A stretch of DNA of 64,000 nucleotides from Arthrobacter rhizophilus (GTDB taxonomy: Bacteria; Actinomycetota; Actinomycetes; Actinomycetales; Micrococcaceae), in NCBI RefSeq assembly GCF_026241105.1, contig NZ_JAPFFT010000015.1, forward strand, positions 50,397-114,396. Direction: 5' to 3'. The position numbers were made by a program, and so were the translations under genes. How positions within the stretch are numbered: position 1 is the first letter of the stretch; each line of letters starts with the position of its first letter. Under the pieces are notes generated by a model. It was not told the origin of the DNA. It searched no databases and saw only the letters and a list, made by a program, of their open reading frames with translations. Below are positions 40,976-49,505 of the stretch, in pieces.

Positions 40976-42214
40976 TCATAGTCCGCCATTGCTGGCCCTG
41001 TCCGGGTCCGGGTGGACGTGGACCGGACCGGTGATGATGCCGGCATCAATAAGGCGGGTGATTTCCGACGTCGGGATGCCAAGTTCCGCCGCGATTTCCA
41101 CCGTGTGTTCGCCCAGCATCGGTGCGGGGCGGCGCAGCCAGCCTTCTTCGCTGCCCTGGACCTTGACAGCCTGGCCAAGCACTTTCATGGTACCCAGTTC
41201 CGGGTGCTCAACGGTTTGCACCATGCCCAAAGCCGCGGTAATCGGGTGATTAAGGGCTTGCTCCAGGTCCAGCACACGCCCGCAAGGGATGCCGGCGTCG
41301 TTGATGAGCGGAATCCACGCTTCCGCGCCCCGCGTTGCCAGAGCATCCTCGATGAGACGGCGGAGTTCGACGCGGTTGGCCATGCGGCCAGCGTTGTCGG
41401 CGAATCTGGTGTCCTCGGCCAAACCATCCAGGTTCAGCACCGTGCAGAGGCGCCGCCACATCTTCTCGTTCCCCGATGCGAGGGTCACCGAGGCATCCCG
41501 GGTCTTGAACGTCCCCTGCGGGAACATGATCGGGTGATCGTTCCCGTCACGTCCCGGGATGATTCCGAGGCTGAGATACTTCTGGGCTTGATAGGACATC
41601 AGCGTCAACGTGGACTCCATCAGAGAGGATTCGACTACCGAGCCCGCGCCCGTCCGGTCGCGCTCGTGAAGGGCAGCCAGTACGCCCACAGCCGCGAAAA
41701 CGCCCGTGGCCGAATCGCTGATGGCAATCCCGACGCGCAGCGGCCCGGTCTCCTGTGTCCCTGTCACACTCATGAGTCCCGACATCGCCTGTGCCGTCTG
41801 GTCGAATCCGGGAAGTGCGTCGCCTGGTGGCTTCGTGCCGAATCCGCTGATGTTGACGTAGATCAACCGTGGATTGCGGGCCCTGAGCACCTCGGCGCCC
41901 AACCCCATCTGTTCGGCCGTCCCCGGACGGAAGTTCTGCACGAAAACATCGGCGTCATCAATGAGCCCCAGCAGTAGGTTCCGGCCTTCAGCCTGCCGGA
42001 GGTCCACGGCAAACGAACGCTTATTGCGGTTCGACGCGAGGTAATACACGCTTTCATCACCGTGGAACGGGCCGGACTGGCGGGCCGGATCCCCTGTCGG
42101 GAGGGTCTCGATCTTAATGACGTCGGCCCCAAGGTCTGCAAGGAGCATCGTCAGCGTTGGGCCCGAAAGGTAGCGAGTAAGGTCAATTACTTTCAAACCG
42201 TCAAGCGCGGCCAT
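40976..42214 (-). CDS. CaiB/BaiF family CoA-transferase (type III)
   Basis: 412 residues, full length. N-terminal LKVIDLTRYLSGPTLTMLLADLGADVIKIE and RNKRSFAVDLRQAEGR are typical; the catalytic aspartate is in LPGFDQTAQAMSGLMSVTG near 150, and the C-terminal domain contains NDAGIPCGRVLDLEQALNHP. Type III enzymes move CoA between carboxylic acids without free acyl-phosphate. In this operon it may activate an acid released by the amidase. Both ends are coupled: 14 bp overlap with the crotonase gene, 25-base gap to gntR. Confidence 0.94.
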   Translation of the reverse strand: MAALDGLKVIDLTRYLSGPTLTMLLADLGADVIKIETLPTGDPARQSGPFHGDESVYYLASNRNKRSFAVDLRQAEGRNLLLGLIDDADVFVQNFRPGTAEQMGLGAEVLRARNPRLIYVNISGFGTKPPGDALPGFDQTAQAMSGLMSVTGTQETGPLRVGIAISDSATGVFAAVGVLAALHERDRTGAGSVVESSLMESTLTLMSYQAQKYLSLGIIPGRDGNDHPIMFPQGTFKTRDASVTLASGNEKMWRRLCTVLNLDGLAEDTRFADNAGRMANRVELRRLIEDALATRGAEAWIPLINDAGIPCGRVLDLEQALNHPITAALGMVQTVEHPELGTMKVLGQAVKVQGSEEGWLRRPAPMLGEHTVEIAAELGIPTSEITRLIDAGIITGPVHVHPDPDRASNGGL

Positions 42215-43091
42215 GAGCGGGGATCCTTCCGTCAGTGAAATTTGGGGTCCGGCCGGTGAGAAATGCGTCGATTCCTTCGCGGAGATCGTTTCCCTCGTAG
42301 GCCTGGGCGTGCAGTTCCCGGATCAGTTCATGCCCATCCATGACCGCTGGGTCGGCGGCGAGCGCCGTTATTTGTTTGGTGGCCCTGACAGTGACCTCCG
42401 AGCTTTCGACAATGTTCCATGCCAGGCGGGCCGTTTCAGCACTGAGTTCCCCGGCCTCGACGACCCTTTGAACAAGACCCCAGGCCAAGGCCTGGTCCGC
42501 CGTGGCGAGGGCGCCGCTGTAGACAAGGTATTTGAGGTTGGCGGCCCCGATGAGGCCGACGACGGCGCGTGTCTCGGTGAGCCCCAACGTCACGCCGAGC
42601 CTGCCGATCGGAATGCCGAAACGCGAGCCGCTGCTGGCCAAGCGGATGTCGCAGGCAGTTGCAAGTTCGCATCCGCCGCCGACGGCCAAGCCATCGATCA
42701 TAGCGATCACCGGGAAGGGCACTGACTGGATCGCATGCAGGGCGACGGCGATCGCAGCGTTGTACCGATCTGCCGCGGCGGTCCCAAGGCGCTTTGCCGG
42801 GAACTCCGAGATGTCGGCGCCCGCGCCAAAGGCTCGTCCCCCGGCACCCCTCACGATGACGACCCGCACAGCGGTGTCATCGCGTAGATCGGTGAAGACC
42901 GCGCCTAGGCGCTGCCAGCCAGCGAGGGTCAGGGCGTTGTGCTGGGCCGGGCGGGTGAGCGTGACCACGACGACGGCCTTGTTCCCCAGCGCCAGCGTCT
43001 GGACTGCGATCATGTCGTCCACGGTGTCCGCCGAAGGCTCTGCTTCGAGAACGGCGAGCAGATCCTTGGCTGCTTCGATCACGCGCATCAT
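42201..43091 (-). CDS. Crotonase-superfamily (enoyl-CoA hydratase/isomerase-like) protein
   Basis: 296 residues with an N-terminal extension of about 40. The oxyanion-hole motifs are present: AFGAGADISEF near 115 and MIDGLAVGGGCELATACDIRLA near 155, which also holds the first catalytic-type glutamate. The second, expected in a PE pair after SRFG, is absent: the sequence is FGIPIGRLGVTLGL. Hydratases need both, so isomerase, decarboxylase or thioesterase-type chemistry is more likely. ATG 43091 overlaps the permease stop (ATGA). Given the neighbours, an acyl-CoA step such as malonyl-type decarboxylation is conceivable but speculative. Confidence 0.9.
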   Translation of the reverse strand: MMRVIEAAKDLLAVLEAEPSADTVDDMIAVQTLALGNKAVVVVTLTRPAQHNALTLAGWQRLGAVFTDLRDDTAVRVVIVRGAGGRAFGAGADISEFPAKRLGTAAADRYNAAIAVALHAIQSVPFPVIAMIDGLAVGGGCELATACDIRLASSGSRFGIPIGRLGVTLGLTETRAVVGLIGAANLKYLVYSGALATADQALAWGLVQRVVEAGELSAETARLAWNIVESSEVTVRATKQITALAADPAVMDGHELIRELHAQAYEGNDLREGIDAFLTGRTPNFTDGRIPAHGRA

Positions 43092-44062
43092 CCGTTGTCC
43101 AATGGAACCCGGCGTCGGGACAGCTGGGACAAGGCGACCGCTACAAGCAGGGCACCACCGTAGAAGAGCTGTTGGACGTAGGACTGGATGCCCATCAGCT
43201 GCAGACCGGTGATTCCAGTGACCAGGAAGTACACGGCGATGGCGGTCCCCCACGGATTGAACCTGCCGGGCATGATGCTCGTCGCTCCTAGGAACGCCGC
43301 CGCGAAAGCGGGAAGCAGGAGATTCGTGCCCGAGGTGGGATCAGCGCCGCCTGAGGTCCCGGCGTAGAGGACTCCCGCGACTGCCGCCAGGGTCGAGGAC
43401 CCCATCAGCGCGCCAACCCGTACACGTCCGACTCGGACGCCGCTGAGCTTGGAGACATTCCGACCACGCCCGACGAAGAGCAGGCGGCGTCCTATGGAGG
43501 TGTATTCCATGATCCACCACAGCAAGGCGCACAAGCCGATCGCGTAAAAGAAAGCCAAGGAGATGCCGCCAAAGCGTTTTACGATGACCCAGTCCACCAG
43601 CGTGTGGGAGATTCCCGAAATGGTTGCGGAGTTGCTGACCCAGAGGGTAATTCCGCCGAGCAAAGTACCCATGCCGAGGGTGACGATCAGGGATTCAATC
43701 CCGAAGAAGACCATGATGATGCCGTTGAGGAAACCGACCAGCAGGCCCATCGCGAGGGCGGCCAGGATTGCAGCCCAGATGGGCCAGCCGTATTGGACGT
43801 TCAGGATGGCGATCATCATGGCCGACAGCGTGAGCACCGCACCGACCGAAAGATCGTAGTCGCCGGCGGTGAGGGGAACGATCAAGGCCAGTGTCAGGAC
43901 CAAGAGGACGGCTTGGGAGCCGAACATCGTCTGGAACGTCGCCGGGGTCAGGAAGACGTGGGGGTTTGCGATGCCGAAACCTATGATCAGCAGTAGCCAC
44001 GCACCGGGCAGTGCGATGCGCTGAACCAGGCTGAGCCGGCCCCCGCCTTTGAGAAGAGTCAT
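43088..44062 (-). CDS. CUT2-type ABC transporter permease (RbsC-like)
   Basis: 324 residues, about ten membrane spans. Typical stretches are VPLTAGDYDLSVGAVLTLSAM near 65, NGIIMVFFGIESLIVTLGMG near 115 and GRGRNVSKLSGVRVGRVRVGAL, the cytoplasmic EAA-like loop. Homologues import ribose, xylose and other small polar compounds as homodimers. ATG 44062 overlaps the ATPase stop (ATGA); the upstream frame overlaps the ATPase and is rejected. Confidence 0.94.
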   Translation of the reverse strand: MTLLKGGGRLSLVQRIALPGAWLLLIIGFGIANPHVFLTPATFQTMFGSQAVLLVLTLALIVPLTAGDYDLSVGAVLTLSAMMIAILNVQYGWPIWAAILAALAMGLLVGFLNGIIMVFFGIESLIVTLGMGTLLGGITLWVSNSATISGISHTLVDWVIVKRFGGISLAFFYAIGLCALLWWIMEYTSIGRRLLFVGRGRNVSKLSGVRVGRVRVGALMGSSTLAAVAGVLYAGTSGGADPTSGTNLLLPAFAAAFLGATSIMPGRFNPWGTAIAVYFLVTGITGLQLMGIQSYVQQLFYGGALLVAVALSQLSRRRVPLDNG

Positions 44063-45594
44063 GAGGCCTCCGCCGGTTGGGCTTCCTGGTCCACTGCGTA
44101 CGACTGCTCCGAGATCTCTTCCTTGTTCACGTGGGTTCCGGTCAATTCCGCCACGATCCGTCCCTGTCTGAATACCAGGACTCGGTCGCAGATCAATGCC
44201 AGTTGTTCGTGGTCGCTGCTCGCGCATAGCACAGCCATCCCTTCTGCGGTCGCTGACCGCAATACGCTGAAGATTTCTTCGCGGGCGCCGACGTCGACGC
44301 CCTGTGTCGGCTCATGGACCATCAACAGTGACGGTCTGGTCTGCAGCCATTTGGCCATGAGAACCTTTTGCTGGTTGCCGCCGGACAGGCTTGAGCACGG
44401 CAGGGTCGGATCATTGGGCCGTACCTGGAAGGCGGAAAGGACCTTCCTGGCCTCCTCGCGCATGCGGGAGCGGCGAAGGAAGGGGCCCTTCTGGAATTGG
44501 TCCATGGTCTGCATGCTGACGTTGTCCAAGACCGAGAGCGAGAGAATCGCCCCGTCGCGAGGCCGGTCGGCTGGAACAAGAGCCATGCCTGACCGGAAAG
44601 CACTGGTCGGGTTTTGGCCCCGCAAACGCATGACCGATCCGTTCAGGGTCAGGGTCCCGGTCTCGGCTTTGGCCGCGCCGAACAGAATGTAGGGAAGATC
44701 CTCGAAGCCGGACCCCGACAAACCTGTCACTCCGAGGATTTCTCCCTCATGAACGGCGAAGGATGCCTCGGCGACGAGGCCACCCTTGAGCCCGTCGATG
44801 ACCGCGACTGGCTTGGTGGCTGCGATTTGCGCCGCACTGCGGTGAGACACGGCCTCGAGCTCGTGGCCTACGATCAGCTTGACCAATTCCTCGCGGCTGG
44901 TCTGCTCCGTCGCGCCGTTGCCAACAACGCGACCGTCCCGGAATACGGTAAATCGGTTCGTAAGGCGTTTCACTTCTTCGAGGTCGTGGGAGACAAACAA
45001 CACCCCCGCCCCGCCTGCGGCGACGTTGCGGGTCAGATCGAAGAGCATCTCCGTGTCGTCCTGCGGCAGGAACACCGTGGGTTCATCAAGGACCAGAAGA
45101 CCGTTGCGGGGCGCACCGGAGACGGCCCGGACAATTGCCAGCAGCGCCCGTTCGACAGGCCGAAGCGTGCTGACCGCGGCGGACGGATCCAGCTCGACCT
45201 TGTACTTCCTGAACAGCTCATTGGCGGTCCGGCGCCAGGACCTCCAGCGGATGCCCGCGGAGTTTCCAGTAGAGATCTCATCGAGAAACAGATTCTCGAG
45301 AACGCTCAGACTGGAGATGAGACCTAGATCCTGGTGGACAAACCTCATCCCCAGCGCCTTGTAGTCTCCGGGGGCAAGCGGAAGCCTGACTTCGCTTCCG
45401 TTCACCATCAAACGGCCACCGGCATCCGGTTCGTGGAAACCGGCGAGCACCTTGATGAGGGTGGACTTCCCGGAGCCGTTCTGGCCCAGCAGCCCGTGGA
45501 TCTCGCCGGCGTTGACAGTGAGGTCAACCCCCTGGAGCGCCTTGACTCCGCCGAAGGTCTTGGCGAGATTACTGATCTGCAGAACGGCTGACAT
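44059..45594 (-). CDS. CUT2-type ABC transporter ATP-binding protein (RbsA/MglA-like, two domains)
   Basis: 511 residues in two nucleotide-binding domains. Domain 1: Walker A GLLGQNGSGKSTL near 35, a degenerate signature (STLRPVERALLAI) and Walker B LLVLDEPTVFLPQDD. Domain 2: degenerate Walker A (GVTGLSGSGFEDLP), intact signature SSLSGGNQQKV near 395, and Walker B LLMVHEPTQGVDVG with His in place of the usual Asp. One degenerate Walker A is normal for CUT2 ATPases. Start overlaps the binding-protein stop by one base (TAATG). It energises uptake through the permease. Confidence 0.94.
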   Translation of the reverse strand: MSAVLQISNLAKTFGGVKALQGVDLTVNAGEIHGLLGQNGSGKSTLIKVLAGFHEPDAGGRLMVNGSEVRLPLAPGDYKALGMRFVHQDLGLISSLSVLENLFLDEISTGNSAGIRWRSWRRTANELFRKYKVELDPSAAVSTLRPVERALLAIVRAVSGAPRNGLLVLDEPTVFLPQDDTEMLFDLTRNVAAGGAGVLFVSHDLEEVKRLTNRFTVFRDGRVVGNGATEQTSREELVKLIVGHELEAVSHRSAAQIAATKPVAVIDGLKGGLVAEASFAVHEGEILGVTGLSGSGFEDLPYILFGAAKAETGTLTLNGSVMRLRGQNPTSAFRSGMALVPADRPRDGAILSLSVLDNVSMQTMDQFQKGPFLRRSRMREEARKVLSAFQVRPNDPTLPCSSLSGGNQQKVLMAKWLQTRPSLLMVHEPTQGVDVGAREEIFSVLRSATAEGMAVLCASSDHEQLALICDRVLVFRQGRIVAELTGTHVNKEEISEQSYAVDQEAQPAEAS

Positions 45595-46766
45595 TACTTC
45601 ACGCCCCAGAGGGTCTTGTATCCGTCCTGGAACTTCGCCGGATCCCCGTAGCCATCCTTCTGGTTCGCGGGTGTTCCCGTCTCATTGACGTTGCCTGCGT
45701 CGAAGAGCCGCAACGGAGTTTTTTCACTGGCAATCGGGGCCGTTCCGGTGAGGACGCGAAGGACCTGGTCCATGTTGGCCCATCCCAGCCACTCGAGGGG
45801 TTCGCCGATCTCGGCTGCGACCAGGTTCTTCGCCTGGATCATGCTCATTACCGAAGCTGTTCCGTTGTAGGCAACAATTTTGACGCTATCTGTCTTACCC
45901 GCCTGGGTGATGCCAGTGCCAAGCAACGGAGTCATTCCGTCGAACACCGGGACAACGTAGTTGATCGACGGATCGCTGAGCAGGGCAGCCTGGACCTGGG
46001 TGGGAACGTCGGTCGCCCAGTTCGAAATCGGGATGTTCACGACCTTGGCTTTGCAACTGTCGGGGCAACGGGCTTTCAATTCATCGCTGAACGCGGACGC
46101 TATACCCGCGCTGGGCTGGACTTCATTGGAGGCCACAAAGTAGGCATTCACATGACCACCGGACTGCGCGATCGCATAGTCGGCCATCAGCGTCCCCGCG
46201 CGGTAGTGGTGGGCGTCCACGAAAGCCGTCACATCAGGAAGATCCTTCTTTGCAGAACCGATGTAAGACTCGTCGTAGAGGTGAGTGCTGATGACGGGAA
46301 TCCCTGCCGCCTTAGCCGCAGCAATCTGCGGTCCGAGCAGCTTCGGGTCAGGTGAGCCCTCCAGCACGATCGCATCGACCTTTTGGGCGACGGCGCTGTC
46401 CATTCCCTGGATCCATTGCGACACCTGTCCCTGGTTGGTGAACTGAACCACCTTCACTCCGGCAGCCTTGCCCGCGTCTCCCATCGCTGCGTCAACAATC
46501 TGGTTGAACGGAACAGTGCTGTTCAAGCTGATGTTGGCCACGACTTTCCCCTTGGCCTTGGAAGCATCGAAAGCCGGACCCGGCGCGGAAAACGACGGTG
46601 CCGCCTTCGCCTGGTCGATGACGGCCTTCACCGCGGTGGTATCGATGGCAGGGTTCTGCGTACCGGACGTGGTCGTACTGGCGCCCTCGGAACAGCCTGC
46701 AAGTGCCACGAGCGTCATGGTGGCCAGGGAAAGTGTTAGTGCCCTGAATCGGGTGGTGCGGGTCAT
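45594..46766 (-). CDS. CUT2-type substrate-binding lipoprotein
   Basis: 390 residues. Signal peptide with lipobox LAGC (Cys25). The mature protein is a type I periplasmic-binding fold: KVVANISLNSTVPFNQIVDAAM, VDAIVLEGSPDPKLLGPQI, GTLMADYAIAQSGG and VKIVAYNGTASVMSMIQAKNL. AAGGA precedes ATG 46766. First gene of the long operon leading to the ring-opening amidohydrolase, so it should capture the substrate of that route or a precursor such as a nucleoside, nucleobase or cyclic ureide. The ligand is not evident from sequence. Confidence 0.93.
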   Translation of the reverse strand: MTRTTRFRALTLSLATMTLVALAGCSEGASTTTSGTQNPAIDTTAVKAVIDQAKAAPSFSAPGPAFDASKAKGKVVANISLNSTVPFNQIVDAAMGDAGKAAGVKVVQFTNQGQVSQWIQGMDSAVAQKVDAIVLEGSPDPKLLGPQIAAAKAAGIPVISTHLYDESYIGSAKKDLPDVTAFVDAHHYRAGTLMADYAIAQSGGHVNAYFVASNEVQPSAGIASAFSDELKARCPDSCKAKVVNIPISNWATDVPTQVQAALLSDPSINYVVPVFDGMTPLLGTGITQAGKTDSVKIVAYNGTASVMSMIQAKNLVAAEIGEPLEWLGWANMDQVLRVLTGTAPIASEKTPLRLFDAGNVNETGTPANQKDGYGDPAKFQDGYKTLWGVK

Positions 46767-46816
46767 CGCAGTTCCTTCAGTGTGTGTTCGGGCAGCGGGG
46801 CGGCCAGCCATGCTGC

Positions 46817-46830
46817 GTGATATGCATCAC
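46817..46830. promoter_or_regulatory. CRP/GlxR-type binding site upstream of the ABC-catabolic operon
   Basis: GTGATATGCATCAC is a perfect GTGA-N6-TCAC dyad, the core of CRP-family consensus sites in actinobacteria. It lies 51 bases upstream of the binding-protein start and suggests global carbon-source control. Confidence 0.55.
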
Positions 46831-46850
46831 CCTACTCCGTCTTTTGACTA

Positions 46851-46860
46851 CTGTATACAA
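46851..46860. promoter_or_regulatory. TTGTATACAG-type candidate GntR operator
   Basis: The near-palindrome CTGTATACAA (TGTATACA core, 46852-46859) resembles VanR/FadR-type GntR operators. It lies 85 bases upstream of the first gene of the operon that encodes a GntR/FCD regulator. The remaining bases to 47083 show nothing recognisable. Confidence 0.5.
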
Positions 46861-47083
46861 TTTTCTGAGACCTTTTCGCGCCCCGATACACCTGCAAAGG
46901 CTTCAGCGCGCGAACGGCCCACCCACGGCCCCGCCACAGGAGCCGCACAGCACCGTGTCACCGGCGCGGCGGGAGCCAGCGCATGGACTCCGCGAGGTCT
47001 TGGCAAGAATTGCGCCAGTGCCTGTTTCAACCGGAGGGGACCATTCGATACCTGCGTCGCCCGTTACTCGGACGTCCCGGGGA

Positions 47084-49198
47084 TCAGGTCGGTATCCCTC
47101 CCATGCCTTCGACCGGTTCGTCGGCCGGGCAAAGCTCCTCACGGCTGACGGTCGTGCCCGGCGAGTACGAGGCCCGCCAGGCATCGAATGCTGCCGCCGG
47201 CGCAGGGCGACAGAAATAGTACCCCTGGGCAACGTCGCAGTCGAACGTCATCAGATGCGAGAGTATCTCGCTGGTCTCGACGCCCTCGGCGAGGACGGTC
47301 AGTCCGAGGCTATGACCCAGGTCGATGACGCTGCGCGCAATCAGGGCGTCGCTGGGCTGCGTTGTCATGTTTATGATGAACGATTTGTCGATCTTGATCT
47401 CGGTGACGGGCAGGTTCTTGAGTTGGCCCAGACTGGTATACCCCGCGCCGAAGTCGTCAATGGAGAGCCTGACGCCCATCAAGGCGAGGGTTTCGAGTAG
47501 CCGCCGGGCTCGTGCAGGTTCGGCCATTAGTGCGCTCTCGGTGATCTCGAGCTCGAGCAGTTCGGCCGGTACCCTGTGTAATGCGAGCAGATCGGCAACG
47601 TGCCGGGGCAGGCTGTCATCGAGCAGGCTGCGGGCGGACAGATTGACCGATAAAGGCAAAGGACGCCCGTCGTCTATCCAGGCCCGGGCCTGTGCAAGGG
47701 CGGAGTCCAGCACGTGGCTGGTCAGTGGTCCAATCAAGCCAGTGTGTTCGGCGAGCGGAACAAAGCCGTCCGGGAAGATGAGTCCCCTCTCGGGGTGTTG
47801 CCACCGGACCAAGGCTTCGGCCCCGATGATTTCCCCATCGCCGAGGCTGATCTTGGGCTGGTAGTCAAGTACGAGCTGGTTCGCGGTCAGGGCCCGACGC
47901 AGATCTCCGAGCAGGGCCAACCTGGCCGGGCTGTGCCCGTCCGCGCCCGGGTCGTAGGCGAATACGCCGAGGTTCTGGGCCTTGGCGACATACATCGCGA
48001 CGTCTGCCCGCTGCAGCAGCGTCGTCGGGTCGGTCCCGTGCTCGCCGGAGAGCACCACCCCGACGCTGGCTTCGACGTCAAGGGCAACGCCGTCGATCAG
48101 GAACGGCGCCTCTAATGCGTCCCGCAACTTGGCGCCGACGTCCGTGGCCGCCAGGACATCAGTGACGTCCGGGAGCAGGACGGCGAACTCGTCCCCGCCG
48201 AGTCGGGCGATCGTGTCCCCTCCGGTCAGCACCGAGCGCAGCCGTGCGCCGACCTGTTTCAGCAACTCGTCGCCGTAGTGGTGGCCGAAAGTGTCGTTGA
48301 TCTCCTTGAATCTGTCCATATCGATCAGCAAGAGCCCCGCGGTCGTGCCGGTGTGCTGGGCCTCAGAGAGCGCCCACCTGCAACGTTCGAAGAGCAGCGT
48401 GCGGTTCGGCAGCCCAGTCAGCGCATCGTGTAGTGAGCGGTGCAACGCCCGGCGCCGTTCGGCGTCAAGGAGCCGGCGATGGCCCCGCGTGACCGAGGCC
48501 GTCGCCAAGGCCAGCAGCAGCCCCAGCAGGAAAACCCACGGGGTCAGCCAGCCCTGAAGCTCCTCCAGATGCCGGAGCTGAGTCAGTTGGGACAACGAAG
48601 TCTCATGGTGGCTACCGTCCGCCGAGTGCACCGCCTCCGCGATGGCAACGAACTTGGGGTCGACCTCTTTGGAGTCGATTTCCAGGGCAAGCAGGGTATC
48701 CCGTCTATCGACGGCGTCGAACAGGCGGCTGATCGACGAGCGATAGTCCTGATGCGCCGCGTTTACCCGCGATGCCCGCTCGCGGTCACCCTGGTCCCCG
48801 TTCCGGGCCACGAGATCGAGCGCATTCATCAGATCAGCGGAGGCTGCGTCGTATTCGGCCCGCACGCCCGGACCGGGCTCAAGGCGGTACTTTCGCTCGA
48901 GTGATTCCTCCGCCGCGACTGCACGATCGGCCTGATCATAATAATCAGACAGCTTGCTTGCAAGATCAGCCGAACGGGCCGCCGAGGATGTGGATTGGGA
49001 GGACCAGACGGCAAAGAGAGCGACGCCGAGCAGCACCAGCACCAGCACCAAGGAGGCCACCCGGCTGCGCCTAGCAGTGCGGACATCGGCGTTGGACTGC
49101 ACCGCGAGGAATTCGGGGTCGTTTTCAGCCGACTGCGTCGCCGCCGGTTCAGGGCGGCTCCGGTCCGCTGGCTTGGGCGTAGCTATCTTGTCAATCAT
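47084..49198 (-). CDS. Membrane-bound GGDEF-EAL cyclic-di-GMP protein
   Basis: 704 residues. Two membrane helices near 55-75 (RVASLVLVLVLLGVALFAVW) and 225-245 (PWVFLLGLLLALATAS) enclose an outside helical sensor of about 150 residues. The GGDEF domain has DALTGLPNRTLLFE and an intact RLGGDEFAVLL; the EAL domain has an intact GAEALVRWQHPERGLIFP, ELEITESALM, SIDDFGAGYTSLGQL and IKIDKSFI. Both halves could be active, so it may synthesise and hydrolyse cyclic di-GMP or use one half as sensor. ATG 49198 follows GGGGGGACC. Confidence 0.94.
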   Translation of the reverse strand: MIDKIATPKPADRSRPEPAATQSAENDPEFLAVQSNADVRTARRSRVASLVLVLVLLGVALFAVWSSQSTSSAARSADLASKLSDYYDQADRAVAAEESLERKYRLEPGPGVRAEYDAASADLMNALDLVARNGDQGDRERASRVNAAHQDYRSSISRLFDAVDRRDTLLALEIDSKEVDPKFVAIAEAVHSADGSHHETSLSQLTQLRHLEELQGWLTPWVFLLGLLLALATASVTRGHRRLLDAERRRALHRSLHDALTGLPNRTLLFERCRWALSEAQHTGTTAGLLLIDMDRFKEINDTFGHHYGDELLKQVGARLRSVLTGGDTIARLGGDEFAVLLPDVTDVLAATDVGAKLRDALEAPFLIDGVALDVEASVGVVLSGEHGTDPTTLLQRADVAMYVAKAQNLGVFAYDPGADGHSPARLALLGDLRRALTANQLVLDYQPKISLGDGEIIGAEALVRWQHPERGLIFPDGFVPLAEHTGLIGPLTSHVLDSALAQARAWIDDGRPLPLSVNLSARSLLDDSLPRHVADLLALHRVPAELLELEITESALMAEPARARRLLETLALMGVRLSIDDFGAGYTSLGQLKNLPVTEIKIDKSFIINMTTQPSDALIARSVIDLGHSLGLTVLAEGVETSEILSHLMTFDCDVAQGYYFCRPAPAAAFDAWRASYSPGTTVSREELCPADEPVEGMGGIPT

Positions 49199-49254
49199 TT
49201 GGTCCCCCCAGTGAGCCGCACGCCGCGGTTCAAACGTGGGCGTGGACTTAACCA

Positions 49255-49473
49255 ATGTTGAAGTCCCGTCAGCCTAAGGCATACGTGACGAACCGGCGGC
49301 TGAACCGGGGTCAGATCCAGCCGATCACACTGGCTGTTTTACTGCCCGACGGCGAGGTCTCCATTGACGCGGAGCGGTTCGAAGCGGACGGGCGCGCCGC
49401 GCTCGCCTCATCGAATGTTTGCAGCTATCAGGTGAGGTCCTCCGTCAGGAACGCACGGCTATGGGATCCCTGA
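49255..49473 (+). CDS. Doubtful small reading frame, 72 aa
   Basis: Weak. A frame with protein-like stretch ITLAVLLPDGEVSIDAERFE lies in the 307-base gap between the GGDEF-EAL gene and the lipid kinase. No ribosome-binding site, no family recognised, and the ends look random. It may be a decayed remnant; nothing else is seen in this gap. Confidence 0.25.
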   Translation: MLKSRQPKAYVTNRRLNRGQIQPITLAVLLPDGEVSIDAERFEADGRAALASSNVCSYQVRSSVRNARLWDP

Positions 49474-49505
49474 GCCGCGGGCAATGGGTTTCCTGGGCGG
49501 GGTTT

